Part shown: in pieces, positions 52,086 to 60,320 of the stretch
How positions within the stretch are numbered: the stretch's first letter is position 1
How the letters are laid out: each line of letters opens with the position of its first letter
Assembly (NCBI RefSeq): GCF_051713825.1
Contig: NZ_JBIOQR010000001.1
Span: 124,001-188,000, forward strand
Reading direction: 5' to 3'
From: Enterococcus_K sp051713825
GTDB taxonomy: Bacteria > Bacillota > Bacilli > Lactobacillales > Enterococcaceae
DNA length: 64,000 bases
Translations under genes and position numbers: made by a program
The notes under the pieces: generated by a model
The model's input: only the letters and a program-made list of their open reading frames with translations
Told to the model about the DNA's origin: nothing
Database searches by the model: none

Positions 52086-53018
52086 ATGTCAAAGGGAAAA
52101 AAGATATTTTTGATTATATTAGCAATTATTGTTGTTCTTATCGTGACAGTTGTCGGCATTGGCGCAAAGTTTTACACGGATGTGTCTAGTGCGTTTGATA
52201 AAACCTACGAACCGGTTCAGCGTGAGAAAAAGCTTGATAATCAACGTGAAACCCCTGTAGATTTAACAAAGCAAGAATCTGTCTCAATTCTTTTGATGGG
52301 GATTGATACGGGAGACTTGGGACGTATTGAGCAAGGGCGTTCAGATACAATCATGGTTGCAACGATAAGTCCAGAAGATAATCAGACAACGGTTGTTAGT
52401 ATTGCACGTGATACGTACGTTGAGATTGTTGGGCATGGCACACAAGATAAAATCAACCATGCGTATGCGTTTGGTGGAGCAGCAATGTCGATGGACACCA
52501 TTCAAAAGTATCTTGATATTCCGATTGACCATTATATCTCAATCAACATGAAAGGGCTGAAGCAGCTCGTTGATGCGGTCGGTGGAATTGAAGTGAATAA
52601 TGATTTAACCTTTTCGCAAGACGGACATGACTTTGTGATTGGCAAAACCAAACTAGATGGTGATGCAGCACTTGCTTACTCACGTATGCGTTATGAAGAT
52701 CCAAACGGCGATTATGGTCGACAAGAACGTCAGCGGAAAATCGTTGAAGGGATTGCCAAAAAAGCGTTGAGTGTCGATGGTGTTAGTAAATATCAAAGTA
52801 TTCTAGGCGCTGTAGAAAGTAATATGAAGACAGATATGGACTTTTCTACGATGAAGACCTTGGCATTAGATTATCGTGGTGCATTTAACACAGTCAAACA
52901 AGACCAGCTTAAGGGTGAAGGCTTTATGCAAGATGGTGTCTCTTACCAACGAGTAGGTGCTGATGAGTTAACAAGGGTTCAAACTGAATTGAAGGACCAA
53001 ATGAATATAGAGAATTAA
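52086..53018 (+). CDS. LytR-CpsA-Psr family glycopolymer ligase
   Basis: 310 residues. One N-terminal membrane helix (about 6-26), then the LCP domain: ILLMGIDTGDLGRIEQGRSDTIMVATI with the conserved Arg and Asp, VVSIARDTYVEI, INHAYAFGG and ALAYSRMRYEDPNGDYGRQERQR, all canonical. LCP enzymes transfer undecaprenyl-linked glycopolymers to peptidoglycan outside the membrane. It begins the conserved order LCP, Wzz, tyrosine kinase, PHP phosphatase of lactic acid bacterial exopolysaccharide clusters. Confidence 0.93.
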   Translation: MSKGKKIFLIILAIIVVLIVTVVGIGAKFYTDVSSAFDKTYEPVQREKKLDNQRETPVDLTKQESVSILLMGIDTGDLGRIEQGRSDTIMVATISPEDNQTTVVSIARDTYVEIVGHGTQDKINHAYAFGGAAMSMDTIQKYLDIPIDHYISINMKGLKQLVDAVGGIEVNNDLTFSQDGHDFVIGKTKLDGDAALAYSRMRYEDPNGDYGRQERQRKIVEGIAKKALSVDGVSKYQSILGAVESNMKTDMDFSTMKTLALDYRGAFNTVKQDQLKGEGFMQDGVSYQRVGADELTRVQTELKDQMNIEN

Positions 53019-53035
53019 TAGAAAGTGGAGAAAAG

Positions 53036-53818
53036 ATGGAAGAGACAATTAGTTTAAAAGATATATTTGAAGTCTTGCGTAAACACATCACGTCAATTTT
53101 GATTTCGATGTTTGCTGGATTAGCGTTAGCTGGGATGTTCACATTTTTTGTTATTACGCCAAAGTATAGCTCGCAAGCGCAGTTAATTGTAACATTACCT
53201 CAAACAGAAACAACAAATGTAAATGACGTAAATACAAACTTGCAGATGATTAACACCTATAAAGATATGATCACCAGTGATTTGGTTATGAATGAAGTCG
53301 AAGAACGTTTGGAAAAAGAGGATAACATTGAGATGAGTGCAGGAGAGATTAAACATGCTATTGCAGTCAATCAATCACCAAACTCACAAATGTTCTCTAT
53401 TCAAGCAACAAGTACAGATACAGTGACTTCACAACAAATTGCCAATACCACTGCTTTGGTTTTCCAAGAAAATGCCAAAGACGTGATGAACGTGGATAAA
53501 ATTTCGATTGTATCCAGTGCGGTAGCAAGCACAACTCCTGTTTCACCTAACAACAAATTGAACCTGGCAATCGGGGTCGTTTTAGGTTTGATGGTCGGAA
53601 TTGGGTTAGCCTTCTTACTACAATTGTTAGATAGAACGGTCAAAGATGATAAATTTGTTACAGAAACACTGGGCTTCACTATTTTAGGAACGGTTCCTCA
53701 AATGTCAGCCAAAGAGTTACAATCAACCATTCAAGCACGACCAACTGCTGCACCAGTAGCGAAAAAAACCGGAGACGACTCAGCGACAGAATCACGTCGA
53801 AGTCGCTCGCGTGTCTAG
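53036..53818 (+). CDS. Wzz-family chain-length determinant / kinase adaptor (CpsC/EpsB type)
   Basis: 260 residues. Membrane helices at about 20-40 and 178-200 enclose the external Wzz domain. It is the membrane activator of the cytoplasmic tyrosine kinase encoded next (16-bp gap) and helps to set polymer length. The C-terminal tail is Arg/Ser-rich (SRRSRSRV), cytoplasmic. ATG follows AAGTGGAGAAAAG. Confidence 0.92.
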   Translation: MEETISLKDIFEVLRKHITSILISMFAGLALAGMFTFFVITPKYSSQAQLIVTLPQTETTNVNDVNTNLQMINTYKDMITSDLVMNEVEERLEKEDNIEMSAGEIKHAIAVNQSPNSQMFSIQATSTDTVTSQQIANTTALVFQENAKDVMNVDKISIVSSAVASTTPVSPNNKLNLAIGVVLGLMVGIGLAFLLQLLDRTVKDDKFVTETLGFTILGTVPQMSAKELQSTIQARPTAAPVAKKTGDDSATESRRSRSRV

Positions 53819-53833
53819 GGGGGACAATTCATT

Positions 53834-54538
53834 ATGTCAAAGAAAAATGAACGAAAAGGGACAGCAACAAGTGCCGTTAGTCTAATTACACTAGTGGACC
53901 CTTCTTCACCGATTTCTGAGCAATATCGTACAATTCGAACAAATATTCAATTTGCATCCTCCTCGGATAATCCAATTAAAACAATGGTTATTACCTCTTC
54001 TGGACCTGGAGAAGGCAAATCAACTACTTCGGCAAACTTAGCTGTTGTGTTTGCTAAATCTGGTCAACGTGTATTGTTAGTAGATGCGGATATGCGTAAA
54101 CCAACTGTTTATAAAACATTTAACTTGAGTAATGCGAAGGGCTTAAGTACAGTATTAAGTACAGCGACGAGTGTTTTAGAGGCAGCTCAACGAACAGTGA
54201 TTGATAACTTAACGGTCTTAACAAGTGGACCAAAGCCACCGAATCCTTCAGAATTGTTAGGCTCTATGCGGATGGCTCAAGTTATTGAGGAAGCTAAAAA
54301 CCTATACGATATTGTTATCTTTGATATGCCTCCTGTTGTAGCGGTGACTGATGCGCAGATTATGGCGTCTAAAACAGATGGTACATTATTAGTGATTCGC
54401 GAAAATGTTTCAAGAAAAGAGTCATTAACCAAAGCAAAAGATTTATTAAGTATGGTTCAAGCACGAATGCTAGGTGTTATTTATAACGGTGCTGAAAATA
54501 GCAAGGATCAAGGCTATTACTACTATTACGGAAACTAG
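53834..54538 (+). CDS. BY-kinase, capsular/exopolysaccharide tyrosine-protein kinase (CpsD/EpsC type)
   Basis: 234 residues. Walker A GPGEGKST at 57-64, Walker A' LLVDADMRKP at 81-90, and Walker B IVIFDMPPV near residues 154-162. The C-terminal tyrosine cluster (Tyr228-232) is the autophosphorylation site. Works with the Wzz-type protein and is opposed by the phosphatase downstream. ATG follows GGGGGGACAATTC. Confidence 0.94.
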   Translation: MSKKNERKGTATSAVSLITLVDPSSPISEQYRTIRTNIQFASSSDNPIKTMVITSSGPGEGKSTTSANLAVVFAKSGQRVLLVDADMRKPTVYKTFNLSNAKGLSTVLSTATSVLEAAQRTVIDNLTVLTSGPKPPNPSELLGSMRMAQVIEEAKNLYDIVIFDMPPVVAVTDAQIMASKTDGTLLVIRENVSRKESLTKAKDLLSMVQARMLGVIYNGAENSKDQGYYYYYGN

Positions 54539-54574
54539 TAAGCAAACGAATTTGTAGATAAGGAGACATAAGAC

Positions 54575-55339
54575 ATGATTGATTTACATTGCCACATTTT
54601 ACCAGGAATTGATGACGGCGCGTCCTCACTGGAAGACAGCATAGATATGGCTGAAAAAGCAATTAGTCAAGGAATTACTCATATTTTATGTACGCCTCAT
54701 CACAATAACGGTAAATATCGCAATCCTAAATCAGAAGTAATCTCACTTGTCACTTCTTTGCAAAGTGAATTAGATAAACGAAATCTGCCACTAACTCTTC
54801 TTGAAGGGCAAGAGGTTCGGATTACAGGAGATTTATTAGACGATTTGGCACGTGATAATATCTTATTTACAGATTTAGATGATACGTACATTCTGATTGA
54901 ATTTCCAACGATGGAGGTTCCGTCTTATACAGAACAAGTCTTTTTTGATCTTCAAGCCTTAGGAAAAATTCCAGTAATTGTTCACCCTGAACGAAATGCC
55001 CATTTCCGAAAAGATCCGAACCATCTGATTCCATTTTTAGATATGGGGTGTTTGGCTCAGTTGACCGCGCCAAGCTATGTAGGGACATTTGGGAAAGAGA
55101 TTCAAAAGACAGCGAAGACAATGGTAGAACATAACCTGGTACAGATGGTGGCCTCTGATGCCCATGGTGTACAGAAGCGGACGTTTTATATGAAAGAAGC
55201 GTACGAACAAATTGCTAAGGATTTTGGTCAAGAAAAGGTGACACTGATGAAGCAAGTAGCTAAAGACTTGTTAAACGGCGATCCCACAAACTATCTGGAC
55301 TATACAGAAGTGAAAAAGAAAAAATTTGGCTTGTTTTAA
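54575..55339 (+). CDS. PHP-family protein-tyrosine phosphatase (CpsB/EpsD type)
   Basis: 254 residues. N-terminal metal ligands His5 and His7 (MIDLHCHILPGIDDG), then TPHHNNG and VHPERN, and C-terminal ASDAHG, the PHP signature of CpsB/YwqE. It dephosphorylates the BY-kinase. The quartet ends here with a terminator at 55355; no priming glycosyltransferase or flippase follows. Confidence 0.93.
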   Translation: MIDLHCHILPGIDDGASSLEDSIDMAEKAISQGITHILCTPHHNNGKYRNPKSEVISLVTSLQSELDKRNLPLTLLEGQEVRITGDLLDDLARDNILFTDLDDTYILIEFPTMEVPSYTEQVFFDLQALGKIPVIVHPERNAHFRKDPNHLIPFLDMGCLAQLTAPSYVGTFGKEIQKTAKTMVEHNLVQMVASDAHGVQKRTFYMKEAYEQIAKDFGQEKVTLMKQVAKDLLNGDPTNYLDYTEVKKKKFGLF

Positions 55340-55354
55340 GTAGGAACGAGTGAT

Positions 55355-55390
55355 TAGGTGAGGGCTCTTAAGAGAGAACCTCTCCTTTTT
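55355..55390 (+). terminator. Terminator after the phosphatase gene
   Basis: AGGTGAGGG-CTCTTAAGAG-CCTCTCCT pairing followed by TTTTT. Confidence 0.7.
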
Positions 55391-55417
55391 AATTTGAATA
55401 AGAAAGTGGGTTGAATA

Positions 55418-55870
55418 ATGATGTATTTAAACGAAATTACTCAAAAAAATTATAAGGTTTGTGTTAAATTAAGTACCGATAAAGAACAAGAGAAATTTGT
55501 CGCCCCGAATTGGTACTCTTTATTGGAAGCCAAATTTGAAGAAAATAGAAAAGCATTTGGCCTTTATAATGAAGAGGAAATGGTTGGTTTTGTGATGTTT
55601 AGCTATTCTCCTGCAGATGAAGACTATTCCAAAGATTCTTGGTGGATTGAGCGTTATATGATCGCCAGTAAATTCCAAAATAAGGGATTTGGAAAAACTG
55701 GCCTGCAGAAAAGTATCGAGTGGTTTGTTGAGCAGTACCCAACTGAGGAGTTACGGATTTCTGTTGTGGAGGGGAACGAGATTGCTCAAAACTTATATGA
55801 GAAGGTCGGGTTTGTGTTAACAGGAGAAAGGGTTCAAGGAGAGATTGTATTATTGAAAGTAGCTAAATAA
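55418..55870 (+). CDS. GNAT family N-acetyltransferase, possibly polyamine type
   Basis: 150 residues. Acetyl-CoA site: the stretch WWIERYMIASKFQNKGFGKTG (split here as WWIERYMIASKF and QNKGFGKTG) near residues 86-107, and NEIAQNLYEKVGFVLTGE near 127-144. The pattern is like BltD/PaiA-type spermidine acetyltransferases, but substrate cannot be read from sequence. A single gene with its own ribosome region (GTGGGTTG). The start may be ATG 55418 or 55421. Confidence 0.85.
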   Translation: MMYLNEITQKNYKVCVKLSTDKEQEKFVAPNWYSLLEAKFEENRKAFGLYNEEEMVGFVMFSYSPADEDYSKDSWWIERYMIASKFQNKGFGKTGLQKSIEWFVEQYPTEELRISVVEGNEIAQNLYEKVGFVLTGERVQGEIVLLKVAK

Positions 55871-55929
55871 GCAGAAGGCTGGTATAGAAGAGTTTAGAGC
55901 CAAAAAATAAGAAGAAAGGTATAGCTAAA

Positions 55930-56391
55930 ATGAAAAAAGCCTACATAATATGTTTATTAGCATGGATTGCTGTAATTACAGTTGGATGTGGCACAAATAA
56001 AACAGCAGATAAGTTCATGGAACAAACGAAGATATATAACGAAATACATCAAAAAATGATGGCTAAACAAATAGAGAAACCGACTCTTGAGTTTGAGGAG
56101 TTGAGTCAACAAGCCAAAAATTTCCTCGAATCTGACGAGTATATAGAGTGGGAAGAAGAAGGAAAAAAATTGACGGCGTTTAAGCTTGCAAAAAATGAAA
56201 AAAAATATAAAGGCGTCTCAAAATTACAAACAGCGATAGAAGAATACAACCTATTACAATCAAATTATTGTCATAAGTTAGCTGAGGCAAGAGACGAGGA
56301 TACTTATTATGCAATTATAAATGAGTACACAGAAAAGCTATATGTCGCAGAGGATAAGTTTATTGAACGATTAAATACAGTAGCAGATTAA
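55930..56391 (+). CDS. Small lipoprotein of unknown function
   Basis: 153 residues. Signal peptide with lipobox TVGCGT (Cys20). The mature part is short, charged and probably helical, with no cysteines other than Cys20 and one near residue 117. No domain recognised. ATG follows AGAAAGGTATAGCTAAA. Followed by the long repeat region. Confidence 0.72.
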   Translation: MKKAYIICLLAWIAVITVGCGTNKTADKFMEQTKIYNEIHQKMMAKQIEKPTLEFEELSQQAKNFLESDEYIEWEEEGKKLTAFKLAKNEKKYKGVSKLQTAIEEYNLLQSNYCHKLAEARDEDTYYAIINEYTEKLYVAEDKFIERLNTVAD

Positions 56392-56451
56392 GGATAAATA
56401 TAAGTAAAAAAGTAACCGTGAAAAGCTAGAAGAACTACTTGATAATGAATC

Positions 56452-57014
56452 GAGGCTGGGACATCATAACTTTATAAGTTATGTCTCAGCCTCTCTTTAT
56501 CCGAATAAACGGTGGGTACAGAAGGGGCTCCATCTTCACTCCGCCCCATCAATTCTAAAGGTGTTCCACCTTTAGAACTGATGGACTGCGTTCCGCTCTC
56601 AACAACTTCTACGCATGGGACATGCTAGAGTTGAAGGTCTGCACTCCGTAAAACCACTTCGATCTCATCAATCTCTAAAGGTGGAGCACCTTAAGAATTG
56701 AAGGACGTTGTTCCGCTCTCAACAACTTCTACGCATGAGACATGCTAGAGTTGAAGGTCTGCACTGCGCAAAAAGACTCCGATCTCATCAATCTCTAAAG
56801 GTGAAACACCTTAAGAATTGAAGGACGTTGTTCCGCTCTCAACAACTTCTACGCATAGGACATGCTAGAGTTGAAGGTTCTTATTGCTGTAAAACACAAC
56901 GAAGCATGAGTTGATGTTGCACAGTACCTAATCGGTGCTGTAAAACACAACGAAGCATGAGTTGATGTTGCAACCTACCTGGTTCTCGGAGTGAAATACT
57001 TCTGTCCCAACCTC
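56452..57014 (-). repeat. Long (type B) intergenic repeat, copy 3, inverted, with 120-bp and 51-bp tandem units
   Basis: A terminator hairpin (GAGGCTGGGACATCATAACTT/AAGTTATGTCTCAGCCTC, 56452-56493) adjoins TTATCCGAATAAACGG. Then three 120-bp units begin GTTCCGCTCTCAAC at 56590, 56710 and 56830, followed by two 51-bp units, and CTTCTGTCCCAACCTC at 57014. It fills most of the 769-bp gap; a minus-strand reading gives the same order as at 43529. Confidence 0.85.
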
Positions 57015-57084
57015 GGTTCATGATAGTGGAGATACTAGCTTTTTTAGCATCTAATCAGTTGTTTTCCTCGTTTTATTTAAGAAA

Positions 57085-57117
57085 GAGTTAAGAATTAGTT
57101 AATACCTGAGTTAAGAA
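57085..57117 (+). promoter_or_regulatory. Triple TTAA direct repeat before the first ABC operon
   Basis: GTTAAG (57087), GTTAAT (57098) and GTTAAG (57110) recur at 11- and 12-bp steps, one helical turn, the pattern bound by OmpR/PhoB-type response regulators. A matching triple lies at 59128-59156 before the second ATPase gene. Confidence 0.6.
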
Positions 57118-57160
57118 ATGCTTGGTAAAGTAAGACTATCGAAAGAGGGGGAAACAAAAA

Positions 57161-58111
57161 ATGACTGAAAATATACTAACTTTAACAAATGTGACCAAAA
57201 AATTTGGCAAACAATATGCTTTAACGAATGTTTCATTAACGGTGAAAAAAGGAGATATCTACGGATTAATTGGGCGGAATGGTTCAGGGAAAACCACTAT
57301 CATGAAATTGATTACAGATTTATCAAAAGAATCTTCTGGTGGTGAAATTGTTTTGTTGGGGAACCGAAAAGGAACAAAAGAATATCAAGAAAGTTTACAA
57401 CGCTCAGGAGCTGTGATTGAAAGCCCAGCTGCGTACAACAAATTAACGGCGTATCAAAATATGAAAATTATGTGCATCCAAAAGGGGATTCATGATTTCT
57501 CCGTCATTGATGAAGTGTTAGGTTTTGTTAATCTGGCTGAGACAGGAAAGAAAAAGTTCAAAAACTTTTCGTTAGGAATGAAACAACGACTCGGCATAGC
57601 GATGGCATTGGTTAGTGACCCAGACTTCTTAATCTTAGATGAGCCAATCAATGGCTTAGACCCAATCGCGATTATTGAGTTTCGAGGGATATTGGAACGA
57701 ATCAATCGTGAAAGAAATACGACGATTATTATTTCAAGCCATATTTTAACGGAACTATATCAGGTATCGAATCGTTTTGGTTTTATTAATGAAGGAAAGA
57801 TGATTCAGGAAATTTCCAAAGAAGAGTTTGACAATCTAGTAACCAAATCCATTCTTGTGGATGTGGAGGAGCCGAAAAAAGCGGCGATGATTCTGAGAGA
57901 AAACCAAGTGACTGATTTCGAAGTGACTAATGAAAACTTGATTCGTATTTTCGATGAGCAGGTGGAAATTAAAGAAATCAATAAGCTACTGGTTCAAAAT
58001 GATATTTTAGTGAATCAAATTCAAAAGCAAGAACATAGTTTAGAAGATTACTTCACAGATTTAGTCAGTAAAACCACAAATACAAAGACAGATATAGTAG
58101 GGGGAAAATAA
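57161..58111 (+). CDS. ABC-2 type transporter ATPase subunit (bacitracin/lantibiotic type)
   Basis: 316 residues. Walker A GRNGSGKTT near residues 38-46, signature SLGMKQRLG near 137-145, Walker B FLILDEPINGLDPIA near 157-171, and a C-terminal extension of about 100 residues, like BcrA-type ATPases. The permease follows by 1 bp. ATG follows AGAGGGGGAAAC. Probably an exporter of a peptide or lipid-linked compound. Confidence 0.92.
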   Translation: MTENILTLTNVTKKFGKQYALTNVSLTVKKGDIYGLIGRNGSGKTTIMKLITDLSKESSGGEIVLLGNRKGTKEYQESLQRSGAVIESPAAYNKLTAYQNMKIMCIQKGIHDFSVIDEVLGFVNLAETGKKKFKNFSLGMKQRLGIAMALVSDPDFLILDEPINGLDPIAIIEFRGILERINRERNTTIIISSHILTELYQVSNRFGFINEGKMIQEISKEEFDNLVTKSILVDVEEPKKAAMILRENQVTDFEVTNENLIRIFDEQVEIKEINKLLVQNDILVNQIQKQEHSLEDYFTDLVSKTTNTKTDIVGGK

Positions 58112-58112
58112 C

Positions 58113-58868
58113 ATGTTTCGACTAATTAAAGCAGATTTTTATCGTTTATTACATACAAAAGGATTTATTGCCACAGGAGTAGCTGTGATTGCCTTTGCGA
58201 TACTTATCATTACATCAGGTTCTCCGGGAGGGATCATGGTAGATTTAAGCTTGAAGATGCCAGTTATGATGGATTTAAAAAGTGCAATTAATTCAACTAT
58301 TTTTTCTAGTAGTGTATTGATTTATCTATTGATCGGTGTATTTGTCATCGTGATAGGATATGAGTTTTCACAAAAAACTTACAAAAACTCATTAACATCT
58401 GGTGTCAGTCGTTTTCAGTTTATTTTAGCTAAATATATTAGCGAAGTCTTATATTTATCATTTTTTATGATTCTTTATTTCGGTGCAGCGATTGTAACTG
58501 CCTATGTCAAATTTGGGAGTACACAAAGTGATTTCATGGCCTTTTTAGGAGAAACTTTCTTATTGGCCATTGCATTTGGATTAGTCATTAGTGTGGTATT
58601 TAGTTTAGCAACGTTATTATTAGTAGGTATGGGTAGTCTGGTAGGAGCTACTGTCTTTATTGTGGTTTATCCTATCATCATTCAGATAATTTCTCAATTG
58701 ACTCAATTTGATGGCCTTGAATATTTTGATTTCTTCAATTTCATTCAAATTTTAGGTGTTGGACAATTAGGATTTGACGATCTTCTGCCATATATTCTAA
58801 CAAGTGCTGTGGTCACTATTCTTTCACTAATGGGAAGCACCTTATTAATCCGTACGAAAGAATTATAA
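58113..58868 (+). CDS. ABC-2 type transporter permease
   Basis: 251 residues with six hydrophobic segments and the usual N-terminal MFRLIKADFYRLLHTKGF cytoplasmic start. It begins 1 bp after the ATPase stop. Substrate unknown. The second ATPase at 59202 has no permease of its own and may use this one. Confidence 0.87.
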   Translation: MFRLIKADFYRLLHTKGFIATGVAVIAFAILIITSGSPGGIMVDLSLKMPVMMDLKSAINSTIFSSSVLIYLLIGVFVIVIGYEFSQKTYKNSLTSGVSRFQFILAKYISEVLYLSFFMILYFGAAIVTAYVKFGSTQSDFMAFLGETFLLAIAFGLVISVVFSLATLLLVGMGSLVGATVFIVVYPIIIQIISQLTQFDGLEYFDFFNFIQILGVGQLGFDDLLPYILTSAVVTILSLMGSTLLIRTKEL

Positions 58869-58931
58869 AACGCGGATGAGTGAATAGATGACAGGCTGAA
58901 TCATTTATTTATAAAAGTCACCAAAAAAGAA

Positions 58932-58987
58932 GGCTCTTAGATTTACTACTGTATTAGATTTTAGTAGGGAATCTTAAGAGTCTTTTA
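58932..58987 (+). terminator. Terminator after the ABC permease
   Basis: GGCTCTTAGATT-TACTACT pairs with AGTAGGG-AATCTTAAGAGTC, then TTTT. Confidence 0.8.
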
Positions 58988-59127
58988 GTATGGAGACAAT
59001 AAAAGCTGTACGTCATAACAATTTTGTTGGCGTGTGGATAAATTCAAATAATAAAAACCACAAGGAATATGCTACGAGAAAGGCTTCAGATTGATTTTAT
59101 TCCAAGCTTTTTTTGATTTAAGAAAGG

Positions 59128-59156
59128 CTTAAGGATTAGTTAATGCCTCACTTAAG
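59128..59156 (+). promoter_or_regulatory. Triple TTAA direct repeat before the second ABC ATPase
   Basis: CTTAAG (59128), GTTAAT (59139) and CTTAAG (59151) at 11- and 12-bp steps, as before the first operon, and at the same distance from the start codon. The same response regulator probably controls both. Confidence 0.6.
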
Positions 59157-59201
59157 AAATATTTGATAAAGTAAAAATATCAAAAAAGGAGGTCCAGAAA
59201 A

Positions 59202-60149
59202 ATGAGAAAGAACGTATTAGCTTTAACGAATGTTAGTAAAAAGTATGGCAATCACTATGTTTTGAATAATGTTTCATTGACGATAGAAAAAGGCGATATT
59301 TACGGCTTGATAGGAAAAAATGGTTCCGGAAAAACGACCATCATGAAGTTAATTGCGGATCTTTCAAGAGAGTTTTCTGGGGGTGAAATTCTTTTATTGG
59401 GCGCCAGAAAAGGAACTAGAGCTTATCGAAGAAGCCTGCAACGAATAGGTACAGTGATTGATAGTCCAGCCCTTAATAGTCAATTGACAGCTTATCAGGA
59501 AATGAGGCGAACCTGTATCCAAAAAGGAATTCACGATTTTTCGATAATTGAGGAAATTCTGAGCGTAGTTCATTTAACTGAAACAGGAAAAAAGAAAATC
59601 AAACATTTCACAGTGGGGATGAAACAACGGCTGGGGATTGCGATGGCATTGGTTGGCAAACCAGATTTTCTCATTTTAGATGAACCGATTAATGGCTTGG
59701 ATTCGTTTTCCATAATTGAATTCCGTCAGATTTTAGAACGGATTAATCGAGAGCTTAACACGGACATTATTATTTCCAGTCATATTCTAACAGAGTTATA
59801 TCAGATAGCTACTCGTTTTGGTTTTCTCTATGAAGGCATGATGATTCAAGAAATTTCAAAAAAGGATTTAGTTAGTGTAACGACAAAAGGGATTCTAGTT
59901 GAGGTGGAGGATGTTAAGAAGGCGGCTACGGTTTTAATTGAAAACCAAATTCCTCACTTTAAAGTGATATCTGAGAATAATCTTCATATTTTTGAAGAAG
60001 GGATACAGGCAAAAGAAGTGAACAAATTGTTGATGCAAAATGGAATTTCAGTCAACAATCTAAAGATACAAAATACTAGCCTAGAAAATTACTTTTCCAA
60101 ATTAGTTAACCAAGTAACAAATACAAATGAAAACGATAAATTTGAGTAA
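59202..60149 (+). CDS. ABC transporter ATPase, diverged paralogue without permease
   Basis: 315 residues, aligned along its whole length with the ATPase at 57161. Walker A GKNGSGKTT and Walker B FLILDEPINGLDSFS are present, but the signature has become TVGMKQRLG and the usual Asp-Pro after the Walker B region is DS. No permease follows; codA comes next. ATG follows AAAAGGAGGTCC. It may be a working second subunit of a heterodimer with the first or a decaying duplicate. Confidence 0.85.
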   Translation: MRKNVLALTNVSKKYGNHYVLNNVSLTIEKGDIYGLIGKNGSGKTTIMKLIADLSREFSGGEILLLGARKGTRAYRRSLQRIGTVIDSPALNSQLTAYQEMRRTCIQKGIHDFSIIEEILSVVHLTETGKKKIKHFTVGMKQRLGIAMALVGKPDFLILDEPINGLDSFSIIEFRQILERINRELNTDIIISSHILTELYQIATRFGFLYEGMMIQEISKKDLVSVTTKGILVEVEDVKKAATVLIENQIPHFKVISENNLHIFEEGIQAKEVNKLLMQNGISVNNLKIQNTSLENYFSKLVNQVTNTNENDKFE

Positions 60150-60247
60150 AATTTTTTATGAGATGAAAGAAATGAAATGAGCTATCCAGACTTATTATTT
60201 TTAGGTAAGGGAAAAGGACAATGAACACTAAGAAAGCTTAGTATAGA

Positions 60248-60276
60248 TTGAAAAAGCAAAAAAAGAAGTGTACTAT
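60248..60276 (+). promoter_or_regulatory. Promoter of codA
   Basis: TTGAAA (60248-60253), 17-bp spacer, TACTAT (60271-60276). Start near 60283. Confidence 0.6.
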
Positions 60277-60320
60277 GAAGAAACACAGAGTATGATTTAT
60301 CAAGTAAAGGGAGAGGTTCA

